NCBI RefSeq assembly: GCF_947497915.1
Contig: NZ_CANMIJ010000001.1
Span: 861,611-925,610 of the forward strand
Source of the DNA: an uncultured Erythrobacter sp.
GTDB lineage: Bacteria > Pseudomonadota > Alphaproteobacteria > Sphingomonadales > Sphingomonadaceae
Length of the DNA: 64,000 nt
Direction of reading: 5' to 3'
Part shown: one piece after another, positions 31,594 to 39,433 of the stretch
Layout: every line of letters begins with the position of its first letter
Position numbering within the stretch: position 1 is the stretch's first letter
Translations under genes and position numbers: made by a program
The notes under the pieces: model-generated
What the model was told of the DNA's origin: nothing
The model's database searches: none
The model's input: the letters and a program-made list of their open reading frames with translations, nothing else

Positions 31594-32286
31594 TCAATCA
31601 AAGCCGACGAACCGCATTGCGTCGGCTGGCTCTTTGCGGTGTGTATAGACCGCATTCGCCGGAAAATCGGGGTCAGGCCAACCCATTGCGACCGCTTTCA
31701 TAATAACTTGCGTATCGGGAATGCCGGCATGTTCGCGCACGACGGGGCTTTGCATAATGCCTTGCGAATTGATGACGCAGCCCAGCCCGCGAGACCATGC
31801 TGCATTTACAAGAGCCGTTGTCGCGGCACCGCAATCGAAGGCGGTGTCGTCGCTAGTGCTAAGCTCGCGGTCATACGTCACGATCACGCACACGGGGGCA
31901 TCGAACTGGCGGAATCCACGCAGAACCCAATCTTGCCGCGCTTCTTTATCTTCGCGCTGGATCCCCATTTCGGTGAAGAGCTGTTTGGCGACTTCGATCT
32001 GACGTTCGCGGTGGACGCCTGCGAACGGTTCGCCCATGCGAAATTCGCGGCTGTCCGGCTCACCGGCCAAAATGCGTTCGGTGTTGCCCTGGCGGATATT
32101 GTCGAGAGGCGCGCCTGTAATCACGTGGAAGTGATACGGCTGAGTGTTCATCGACGAAGGTGAACGCATAGCAAGCGCCAGCACCTCCTCGATCAGCTCC
32201 CGTGAAACAGGCTTGTCGAGGTATCCGCGGATCGATTTGCGCCCGCGCACGACCTCATCAAAAGTCTGATTTTCATTCCCGCCCAT
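31594..32286 (-). CDS. Nitroreductase family protein
   Basis: This 230-residue FMN flavoprotein starts with the family FMN-binding signature RKSIRGYLDKPV (about 16-27), followed by RSPSSMNTQPYHFHV (about 41-55), where Ser and Asn bind FMN, and ends MAVAMGWPDPDFPANAV with the family glycine-rich FMN site. It reduces quinones or nitro compounds using NAD(P)H. The ribosome site TAGGAGAAACAC is excellent. It is a single minus-strand gene; the physiological substrate is unknown. Confidence 0.9.
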   Translation of the reverse strand: MGGNENQTFDEVVRGRKSIRGYLDKPVSRELIEEVLALAMRSPSSMNTQPYHFHVITGAPLDNIRQGNTERILAGEPDSREFRMGEPFAGVHRERQIEVAKQLFTEMGIQREDKEARQDWVLRGFRQFDAPVCVIVTYDRELSTSDDTAFDCGAATTALVNAAWSRGLGCVINSQGIMQSPVVREHAGIPDTQVIMKAVAMGWPDPDFPANAVYTHRKEPADAMRFVGFD

Positions 32287-32409
32287 GTGTTTCTCCTAAA
32301 CTCGGTTTGTTAGTCTGCTAACCGAGAGGAGGGCGGCGGGAAAGGGCTCAATTGTTCGTGCGCGATCACAACGTTGAAATAGCGCTGTATCAAAGCAGAA
32401 TTCATGGCG

Positions 32410-33267
32410 TCATGGTGTGAAAAACGGCCTATCGCCTGCAATCGTAACCCGCTCCATCACCCGGCGTGCGGGGAAGTAATCGGACACGGCGAGATGCTGG
32501 CACACACGGTTATCCCAGAACGCGATTGATCCCGCCTGCCAGCGGAAGCGGCACTGGATTTCGGTATCCGCTGCAGTCTTATAAAGATGCGCGAGCAGCC
32601 ATTTGCTTTCATCTTTGGACAGTCCTTCAATATGGCTGGTGAAGGCGGTGTTGACGTAGATCACACGCTCACCGGTTTCAGGGTGCGTGCGGATCACAGG
32701 GTGGCGCATGAGCGGGTATTTATCTTGCAATTCCTCTGGCGTTTTGCCGAGCCGTTTGGAGAACACGCGGCTGATATCATGCACCGCTGTTAGGCCTTCG
32801 CAAAAACGCTTCATCTGGTCAGACAGGCGCTCATAGGCGAGGCGCATGTTGGCGAAACACGTGTCGCCGCCGCAATCTGGCACTTCGCGTGCGAGCAGTA
32901 TCGAACCCAGTGACGGTTCCTCTCGCCATGTCACATCGGAGTGCCAGTAGTTTTCTTGACCTCGGCTTTTCGGGCCGTGCGAAATCCGAAGGACCTCAGG
33001 GTTGGGTTGATCCTTCGGCGTGGCCGGATGCACCTCCAAATTGCCGAAATGCCGTGCGAAGGCGATGTGTTGTTCTTGCGTCAATTCTTGATCGCGGAAA
33101 AAGATCACTCCGTGTTTCAGCAAGGCTGCGCGGATTTGCGCGATCGCATCGCCGATTTCCGAAGCGCCGAGATCAATACCGAGAATTTCAGCGCCAATTG
33201 CCGGTGTCATTGGGCGAACATCCAGCGACCCTGTTTCCAGCGCTGCACGATCAAATGTGGTTGCCAA
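32410..33267 (-). CDS. TauD/TfdA family 2-oxoglutarate-dependent dioxygenase
   Basis: This enzyme of about 285 residues has the Fe(II) ligands H-x-D in YWHSDVTW and the distal His in CQHLAVSDY; the 2-oxoglutarate Arg is in ARRVMERVT near the end. TauD-like members hydroxylate taurine, alkyl sulfonates, 2,4-D or similar compounds. An ATG at 33303 is in frame, but the sequence GAGGGAGAGGCAAT just before a TTG at 33267 is a much better ribosome site, so the TTG is preferred. It lies 46 bp after hemA on the same strand, probably in one transcript. No taurine transport genes are near, so the substrate is open. Confidence 0.82.
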   Translation of the reverse strand: MATTFDRAALETGSLDVRPMTPAIGAEILGIDLGASEIGDAIAQIRAALLKHGVIFFRDQELTQEQHIAFARHFGNLEVHPATPKDQPNPEVLRISHGPKSRGQENYWHSDVTWREEPSLGSILLAREVPDCGGDTCFANMRLAYERLSDQMKRFCEGLTAVHDISRVFSKRLGKTPEELQDKYPLMRHPVIRTHPETGERVIYVNTAFTSHIEGLSKDESKWLLAHLYKTAADTEIQCRFRWQAGSIAFWDNRVCQHLAVSDYFPARRVMERVTIAGDRPFFTP

Positions 33268-33313
33268 ATTGCCTCTCCCTCGCGGGAGGTTGTGCGCGAT
33301 CATATCGCGCGGA

Positions 33314-34534
33314 TCAAGCAGCCTTGGCGAGTTCCATATCGAGGCGGTCCCAAATCTCGACCAGAGCCTCTGTCAGCTCGTCCATCATTTCCTCTGTGTG
33401 ATGTGGGCCAGGCGTGAAGCGCAGACGCTCTGTGCCGCGCGGGACGGTTGGAAAATTGATTGGCTGCACATAGACACCGTATTCAGCCAGCAGAACGTCG
33501 CTGATCTTCTTTGCGCGCACGGGGTCGCCAACCATCAGCGGCACGATATGCGTAACGCTGTCCATGACGGGCAGCCCAGCTTCGGCGAATTTTAGTTTGA
33601 GCATCGCTGCGGCTTGCTGCTGCGCGTTGCGCTCGACATTGCTCTCTTTGAGATGTTTGACCGAGGCAAGAACGCCCGCGACCAGAACCGGCGATAGCGA
33701 TGTCGTAAAGATGAAGCCGGGCGCATAGGAGCGGATGCAGTCGATCACTCGGGTGCTGGATGCGATGTATCCGCCCATCACACCGAACGCTTTGCCCAGA
33801 GTTCCTTCGATAATGTCGATCCGGTGCGCAGCATTGTCACGCTCTGAAATGCCGCCGCCATTCTCGCCGTACATGCCAACGGCGTGGACTTCATCGATAT
33901 ACGTTAGTGCGTTGTATTTCTCGGCAAGGTCGCAAATCGTATGGATAGGGGCAACGTCTCCGTCCATCGAATAGACGCTTTCAAAGGCGATGACTTTCGG
34001 CGCGTCGGGGTCTTCGGCGGCCAGCATTTCTTCGAGATGCGCCATATCATTGTGGCGGAACACGCGCTTTTCACAGCCAGAATTGCGGATACCCGCGATC
34101 ATGCTGGCGTGGTTGAGCGCGTCGGAGAAAATCACACAGCCCGGCAGCAATTTGCCAAGCGTCGATAGGGTTGCATCGTTCGAGACGTATCCGCTGGTAA
34201 AAGTCAGCGCGCCTTCTTTGCCGTGCAATTCGGCGAGCTCTTTTTCGAGCTCAACGTGAAGATGCGTGTTGCCGCCGATATTGCGCGTGCCGCCTGAACC
34301 GGCGCCGACATCATGCAGCGCCTCTTCCATCGCACCGATGACTTTTTCGTGCTGTCCCATGCAAAGGTAATCGTTGGAGCACCAGACAGTGATTGGTTTT
34401 GGCCCGTTATGTCCGTGGAAACAGCGCGCATTGGGGTACGCGCCTTTGTTGCGCATGATGTCGATAAACACCCGGTAGCGGCCTTCTTCGTGAAGGCGGT
34501 CAATCGCGGTGTCGAAAATCTGATCGTAGTTCAC
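33314..34534 (-). CDS. hemA: 5-aminolevulinate synthase
   Basis: This 406-residue alpha-oxoamine synthase makes 5-aminolevulinate from glycine and succinyl-CoA, the first step of heme synthesis in alphaproteobacteria. It shows [22 protein letters not shown] at the N-terminus, [25 protein letters not shown] and the PLP lysine in [14 protein letters not shown] (about 245). The GTG at 34534 is chosen because known ALAS proteins begin MNYDQIF; longer ATG-started versions add 24 non-homologous residues. Succinyl-CoA, its substrate, is also the product of the pcc/mcm pathway encoded further right. Confidence 0.95.
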   Translation of the reverse strand: MNYDQIFDTAIDRLHEEGRYRVFIDIMRNKGAYPNARCFHGHNGPKPITVWCSNDYLCMGQHEKVIGAMEEALHDVGAGSGGTRNIGGNTHLHVELEKELAELHGKEGALTFTSGYVSNDATLSTLGKLLPGCVIFSDALNHASMIAGIRNSGCEKRVFRHNDMAHLEEMLAAEDPDAPKVIAFESVYSMDGDVAPIHTICDLAEKYNALTYIDEVHAVGMYGENGGGISERDNAAHRIDIIEGTLGKAFGVMGGYIASSTRVIDCIRSYAPGFIFTTSLSPVLVAGVLASVKHLKESNVERNAQQQAAAMLKLKFAEAGLPVMDSVTHIVPLMVGDPVRAKKISDVLLAEYGVYVQPINFPTVPRGTERLRFTPGPHHTEEMMDELTEALVEIWDRLDMELAKAA

Positions 34535-34650
34535 GGGGCTTTCTCGTGCGTCTTGAATACGTAAAGGCCCGCTTGGGCAGTGATCAATAGCGCTAGAACT
34601 AGGCAATCGGTTCCCCGTTTGCCACCGCGATCTTTGCGAGCGACTCGCAG

Positions 34651-35448
34651 TTAGAATGCGCGCAAATCTTCAAGGCCGTATTTGGCAAGAGCTGGCGCGA
34701 GTGATGTGAAGTTTTCAAGCGGGCCTGTTGTGACGGCAAAATCGGGCTGGGCGCGCTCAAATTGTTGCCCCTGTGTCAGCGAAACGATCCGCCTCGCGAT
34801 ACCTTCTGCCCCATCGATAAACTGCACGTTTTTACCAATCGCTAGGGCCAATTCTTCGCGCAACAAGGGAAAGTGCGTGCAGGCAAGCACCACGGTATCG
34901 AGGTTCTCTGCGCCGGGTTTCGCCAGAAGACCTGCAACCGCCGCTTCGATATCCGCTTGATTGACGGCATGCCCGCGCATTTTGGCCTCGGCCGGGTCGA
35001 CCAGGCCGGGGGCAGCGTGCCGCAGCAGAATTTTGCCGCCTGCAAAGTCGCGTTCGAGATTGTCGACATAGGTCTGACGGATCGTTGCCTCTGTGCCGAG
35101 TAGCCCGATTGTGCCGCTTTTGGTAAGCGCGGCAGCGGGCTTGATCGCAGGCACGGTGCCGACAACCGAAATTTCCAGCACATCGCGGACCATACCCAGC
35201 GCAATCGTGCTCGCCGTGTTGCAGGCAATACAGATCAGGCGGGGGCGATACCGCTCCGCCATCCGGCCCAGCAATCCGCACACCCGCGCAGCGACCTCTG
35301 CTTCGCTTTTCGTGCCGTATGGCAGGCCAGCCTGATCGGCTGCGAAGACGACCGGAGCTTCCGGCAAAACTTGGCGCAACTCGCCCAACACCGACAATCC
35401 GCCGACGCCGGTATCAAGGATTAAGATCGGAGAGGATGGATCGGTAAT
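34651..35448 (-). CDS. murI: Glutamate racemase, apparent ATT start
   Basis: This protein of about 265 residues supplies D-glutamate for peptidoglycan. Both catalytic cysteines are present: CNTAST (about residue 76) and [10 protein letters not shown]. The first family motif, [14 protein letters not shown] with the conserved Asp (D12), lies upstream of the first ordinary start codon in the frame (TTG at 35397, inside the motif). Between this motif and an upstream stop near 35490 there is no ATG, GTG or TTG. The best start is ATT at 35446-35448, giving [17 protein letters not shown] codons further upstream are an alternative. A sequencing error or a real non-canonical start are both possible. 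Confidence 0.88.
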   Translation of the reverse strand: MTDPSSPILILDTGVGGLSVLGELRQVLPEAPVVFAADQAGLPYGTKSEAEVAARVCGLLGRMAERYRPRLICIACNTASTIALGMVRDVLEISVVGTVPAIKPAAALTKSGTIGLLGTEATIRQTYVDNLERDFAGGKILLRHAAPGLVDPAEAKMRGHAVNQADIEAAVAGLLAKPGAENLDTVVLACTHFPLLREELALAIGKNVQFIDGAEGIARRIVSLTQGQQFERAQPDFAVTTGPLENFTSLAPALAKYGLEDLRAF

Positions 35449-35555
35449 GGCTCTATTTATCCGGTGTGATCTTGCCGCCTTGCGGTCTATTACTTAGGCA
35501 CAGGGAAATGTGAAGTCGGCAATCGTAACGCCGGATGTTCAAACAAAGGGCCAAG

Positions 35556-36137
35556 ATGGAACCGATTTACGCTGCATTGCTGGGTTTTCTGCTGGGATCT
35601 GTGCCGTTCGGTCTAATCCTGACAAGAGCGGCTGGCCTGGGCGATGTGCGCGATATTGGTAGCGGCAGTATCGGCGCGACCAATGTTCTACGCACCGGCA
35701 ACAAAGGGCTCGCTGCGGCGACTGTCTTGCTGGATGCAGCAAAGGGCGCGGTGCCTGTTTTGCTCGCACGGCATTTCTTGCCGGGCACAGAAGGGATCGC
35801 GGCGGTCGCAGCGGTTGCAGGGCATTGTTTTACGCCGTGGCTGAAATTCAAAGGGGGCAAGGGGTTTGCAACGGCGGCTGGCGTCTTGTTGGCTCTTGCG
35901 TGGCCGGCAATGCTGGTCTGCGCGGCGATTTGGGCCGCGACGCTTGCGATTAGCCGTATTTCGTCTGTTTCATCGATGGCCACAGTGGTCGCCGCGCCGA
36001 TTGCTGCTTGGCTGATGGGCTACCCTACTGTTGTCCTGCCGCTCATTGGAATTGCAGCTATCGTGATTGTCCAGCACCGCGCTAATATCGGGCGGCTGAT
36101 GCGGGGCGAGGAACCCAAGGTCGGCAGCAAAAAGTGA
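35556..36137 (+). CDS. plsY: Glycerol-3-phosphate acyltransferase PlsY
   Basis: This 193-residue membrane enzyme transfers an acyl group from acyl-phosphate to glycerol 3-phosphate, the first step of phospholipid synthesis. Five hydrophobic segments are visible with the three PlsY motifs: GSVPFG (about 15-20), GSGSIGATNVLR (about 35-46) and KFKGGKGFATAAG (about 98-110). The ATG at 35556 follows AAAGGGCCAAG; the upstream in-frame start at 35535 is less well supported. It overlaps dprA by 4 bp (GTGA). Confidence 0.94.
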   Translation: MEPIYAALLGFLLGSVPFGLILTRAAGLGDVRDIGSGSIGATNVLRTGNKGLAAATVLLDAAKGAVPVLLARHFLPGTEGIAAVAAVAGHCFTPWLKFKGGKGFATAAGVLLALAWPAMLVCAAIWAATLAISRISSVSSMATVVAAPIAAWLMGYPTVVLPLIGIAAIVIVQHRANIGRLMRGEEPKVGSKK

Positions 36138-37252
36138 GCGGTACGCTTTCTCAAGCAGAAGCCTTTGCCCGCATCCGCTTGCTGCGGTCGCCCAATATCG
36201 GCCCGATCAGCTACGCCCAATCGCTCGCCCGGTTCGGCACCGCCGCAGAGGCGATTGAGGCTCTGCCAGAGCTCGGAAGCCGAGGAAAACGATCCTACAA
36301 AGCCGCGCCAGTTGGCCGCATCGAAGCCGAAGTTGCAGGCGTGCGTAAAGCCGGTGCGCGATACCTGTTTCATGATCAGCCTGACTATCCCGAACTGCTC
36401 GCGCAGTTGGAAAGCGCGCCGCCGATCATCACGTGCCGGGGCAATCTGGCGCTTGCATCTGAGCCTTGCGTGGCGATGGTCGGCGCGCGCAATGCCAGCG
36501 CCGCTGCCGTCAAACTGGCGCGCGAATTTGCCAGCGCGTTGGCGGATGCGGGATTTACGGTCGTATCGGGGCTCGCTCGCGGGATTGACGGGGCCAGTCA
36601 TGAGGGTGCCTTTCCGAGGACGATCGGCGTCATCGCGAGCGGGATCGACATCGCTTATCCTCCGCAGCACACCGATTTGCAGGAGCGGATCGCCAAGGAA
36701 GGTCTGCTGATCGCCGAACAGCCGCCCGGCACAGAGCCGCGCGGCCGCCATTTCCCCAGCCGCAACCGCATTATTGCAGGGCTGGCGAGCGGCACTTTGG
36801 TCGTGGAAGCCGCGCCCAAATCGGGCACGCTCATCACCGCGCGATTGGCAGGCGAGGCGGGCAGAGAGGTTATGGCCATCCCCGGATCGCCGCTCGATAC
36901 AAGATCGCTGGGTTGCAACCAATTGATCCGCGACGGGGCTGTGCTTGTGCAAAGCCCCGAGGAAGTGATTGAACTGCTGCAAAGTTTCACTGGAGCGCCA
37001 AGGTCGACGTTCCGCGTGGCCGAAGACAGCGCGGATTTCGATTACCGCGAATTGGCCGACGTGAGCGCATCAGACAGCGCCGATGCAGTATCAGGCCTGC
37101 TTTCTACAGCGCCGATTTCGGTGGATGAATTGATCCGGCAATCGGGCGCGAGCGCAGCTAATGTTCATATGGCACTGCTCGAGCTGGAGATTGCGGGGGA
37201 ATTGGAACGGCATTCCGGTGGACTGGTCAGCCTGAACGGGGCACAAAACTAA
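36134..37252 (+). CDS. dprA: DNA processing protein DprA
   Basis: This 372-residue protein loads RecA on incoming single-stranded DNA during transformation. The Rossmann-like core shows MVGARNASAAAVKLA, VSGLARGIDGASHEGA, FPSRNRIIAGLASGTLVVEA and KSGTLITARLAGEAGREVMAIPGSP. An N-terminal helical domain and a C-terminal winged-helix-like part (about 310-370, PISVDELIRQSGASAANVHMALLELEIAGEL) complete the standard layout. It begins with GTG at 36134, overlapping the plsY stop. Most bacteria keep dprA without proven competence, so transformation ability is not implied. Confidence 0.95.
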   Translation: MSGTLSQAEAFARIRLLRSPNIGPISYAQSLARFGTAAEAIEALPELGSRGKRSYKAAPVGRIEAEVAGVRKAGARYLFHDQPDYPELLAQLESAPPIITCRGNLALASEPCVAMVGARNASAAAVKLAREFASALADAGFTVVSGLARGIDGASHEGAFPRTIGVIASGIDIAYPPQHTDLQERIAKEGLLIAEQPPGTEPRGRHFPSRNRIIAGLASGTLVVEAAPKSGTLITARLAGEAGREVMAIPGSPLDTRSLGCNQLIRDGAVLVQSPEEVIELLQSFTGAPRSTFRVAEDSADFDYRELADVSASDSADAVSGLLSTAPISVDELIRQSGASAANVHMALLELEIAGELERHSGGLVSLNGAQN

Positions 37253-37280
37253 GTCATCGAATTCAGGGGATAATCGGACA

Positions 37281-38000
37281 ATGAAGAAAGAGCTGACGCT
37301 CACCAATTTGCTCAATCAAACACTGGCCGAGCTGACCGGAAATGCCCGCATTGTCGGTATTTTTGTGGCGCTCATAGTGCCGATCAGCGGATTGTTCGGA
37401 TGGGTCGCAGTCGCAGGCGGGGAGGCATCCACCGAGTTTGGATTGAACTTAGGGTCGACGACAAACTTGCTTGCGCTTGGCGCAGGATTGCTGGCTCTCT
37501 ATTTAGTCTCTTTCGTCATCAGCATTGCGCTGACCTATTGGTTCTCAGCCGCCCTCATGGAGCGGGACCCAGCGCCTGGATTTAGCCGGATTTGGCCGTG
37601 GGTGGGCGTTTACATTCTTTTGATATTCGGCATTTTCTTCGGCTTTGTCCTGCTCGTCGTTCCCGGCGTCATTCTGCTCGTCCGTTGGACACTGGTGCTG
37701 CCGCTGGTGATTGAAGGAAAAATGCCAGCGATGGATGCTTTCAGCGAAAGCTGGCAGCGGACAAGTGGATATGGCTGGTCGATATTCGGGTTGCTCGTGA
37801 TTGCGATTGTCGTGTTCCTCGTCCTGACCGGAATTGTGAGCGGCGTCACGTCTTTGCTTGGCGGTGCAGCGTCTATTCCCAGTATCGCATTGCAAGCCGT
37901 GCTCGATTCATTCAGCTCAGCGGTGTTCGCCGCGATTGCTGTTGCTGCATGGCGGCTTTCCTCGGACGAAACCGAAGCAGCCGCAGAGGTCTTTGGATAA
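37281..38000 (+). CDS. Polytopic membrane protein, first of three tandem paralogues
   Basis: This 239-residue protein has five to six hydrophobic segments. The core VVPGVILLVRWTLVLPLVIEGKMPAMDAFSESWQRTSG (about 122-159) corresponds to the GDPDase_memb/YciC-like family motif PG-x3-RW-x4-P...A-x3-SW. It ends with WRLSSDETEAAAEVFG. The next two genes share this core and ending. There are no charged catalytic motifs, so a scaffold, transporter accessory or membrane-homeostasis role is possible. It is separated from dprA by 28 bp. Confidence 0.7.
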   Translation: MKKELTLTNLLNQTLAELTGNARIVGIFVALIVPISGLFGWVAVAGGEASTEFGLNLGSTTNLLALGAGLLALYLVSFVISIALTYWFSAALMERDPAPGFSRIWPWVGVYILLIFGIFFGFVLLVVPGVILLVRWTLVLPLVIEGKMPAMDAFSESWQRTSGYGWSIFGLLVIAIVVFLVLTGIVSGVTSLLGGAASIPSIALQAVLDSFSSAVFAAIAVAAWRLSSDETEAAAEVFG

Positions 38001-38004
38001 GCAG

Positions 38005-38691
38005 ATGGCGTATGTGCAACAACGCACCGCCACGACTGGCGAACTGGTAAGCGATACGTTCGATGTGCTGGGCGCAAGCCGCCGAGAAATCGCCATTTAT
38101 TTGGCGGCGTTTGGAGCGATTGGCCTGCTCCTCGCGGTTGATGTGCTCGAAGGGTTTTTGTCTACGATCAGTTTCCTGATCTATTTCCCCGCGCAATATT
38201 GGCTGTGCCGCCAGATGCTAACACGCGCTGGGCTCACCCATGATGACCGGTTTCGAGTGTTCAGCTTTTTCGGGATGGCGATAATCCTGGGTCTTGCGAT
38301 CATGGTCGGCTTTAACGTCTTCTGGATTCCCGGCATTCTGCTTGGCGCGAAGTGGGTGATGGCGCCGTGCTATCTTGTCGCGGGCAAAGGCAATCTGTTC
38401 GACGCCATTGGAGAGGCGTGGCGAGCGAGCGACGGCAACACGTTGTCGATGTCGCTGGCATACACCGCGATTGGAGTGATCGGGATCGTGGTATTCTGGG
38501 GTGTGATTGTTGTCGCAACTCTCACCGGGAGCACCTTTTTCGAAAGCAATGATATGGTCGGCAACCCGATTGCAGGCCTTTTCTTTTCATTCTCGCTCAA
38601 CGTCGTTCCGATTATGATGATGGCCCTATCGATAGCGGCCTACCGCTTGCTATCTGATGAGATGGAAGACCTGACGGAAGTGTTTGCATGA
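38005..38691 (+). CDS. Polytopic membrane protein, second tandem paralogue
   Basis: This 228-residue protein starts MAYVQQRTATTGELVSDTFDVLGASRREI. It has hydrophobic segments similar in order to its neighbours, with the core WIPGILLGAKWVMAPCYLVAGKGNLFDAIGEAWRASDG and the ending YRLLSDEMEDLTEVFA. The ATG at 38005 lies 5 bp after the previous stop; the frame is open upstream but is antisense-like there. It overlaps the third gene by 4 bp. Function unknown. Confidence 0.7.
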   Translation: MAYVQQRTATTGELVSDTFDVLGASRREIAIYLAAFGAIGLLLAVDVLEGFLSTISFLIYFPAQYWLCRQMLTRAGLTHDDRFRVFSFFGMAIILGLAIMVGFNVFWIPGILLGAKWVMAPCYLVAGKGNLFDAIGEAWRASDGNTLSMSLAYTAIGVIGIVVFWGVIVVATLTGSTFFESNDMVGNPIAGLFFSFSLNVVPIMMMALSIAAYRLLSDEMEDLTEVFA

Positions 38692-39359
38692 GCCAAACGG
38701 ATACCGACGCGCTGTCTTTTCTGGCTTCAGAGCAAATTCGTTTGCTGCGCGCCGGTATTGTGTGGCTGTTCGCCTATGTCTTAATCTATTCGGCCGGGTT
38801 TTCGGTAATCGATATCTACGCTTCCGAAGAGAGTCCTTGGTATCTTGTCTTCGGAATTTTCACATGGCTCTTTGGCTATAAATTATTGGTCGGGCTGATG
38901 CAAAAGGGCGGGTATCTGTCTAATAATTCTCTTTCTGGGCTGGGGGTATATTTCGGACTAAGCCTGATGGTCGGTATCGGCGCTTTGATCGGAGCGGTCT
39001 TGTTCCTGCTTCCTGGCGTATATCTCGCGCTTCGGTGGCAGGCATCTTATCCATTCGCTATCGCAACCGGCGCAGGTGTCGGTGATGCTATGAAATGGAG
39101 CTGGCAGAAAAGTGCCGCTTTTCAAAGACCCCTTTTCACCACGTTCTTGCCGCCGCTCCTCTTTTATTGCGCCGCTTTCGCAGCCTTCATGCTTTACGAT
39201 TTTAACTACGAAAGCGTGACGGATGCGGGCTATGCGCTGATCACCATCGGCCTAAACCTATTTACGGCTATTGGCTTCGCATGGTTCACATTGCTCAGCG
39301 TTGCGGTATATGGCCTGCTTTCCAATCGGATGAGCGATGTTACACAAACATTCGAATGA
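38688..39359 (+). CDS. Polytopic membrane protein, third tandem paralogue
   Basis: This 223-residue protein has the same layout as the two genes before it: the core LLPGVYLALRWQASYPFAIATGAGVGDAMKWSWQKS and a C-terminal end VYGLLSNRMSDVTQTFE. It starts at an ATG that overlaps the previous stop by 4 bp. It is more divergent than the other two. The three probably form one operon, ending 74 bp before topA. Function unknown. Confidence 0.7.
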   Translation: MSQTDTDALSFLASEQIRLLRAGIVWLFAYVLIYSAGFSVIDIYASEESPWYLVFGIFTWLFGYKLLVGLMQKGGYLSNNSLSGLGVYFGLSLMVGIGALIGAVLFLLPGVYLALRWQASYPFAIATGAGVGDAMKWSWQKSAAFQRPLFTTFLPPLLFYCAAFAAFMLYDFNYESVTDAGYALITIGLNLFTAIGFAWFTLLSVAVYGLLSNRMSDVTQTFE

Positions 39360-39433
39360 TCACTTGACGCTTTACGGATGACGCCCCCACTCTCGCGCAT
39401 ACGTACACGTGTAGGGACACAGACCAGAACACC

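Noticed and set aside
34535..34606. ATG start of hemA at 34606
   Set aside because: The added residues are not family-like; known proteins begin MNYDQIF, matching the GTG at 34534.
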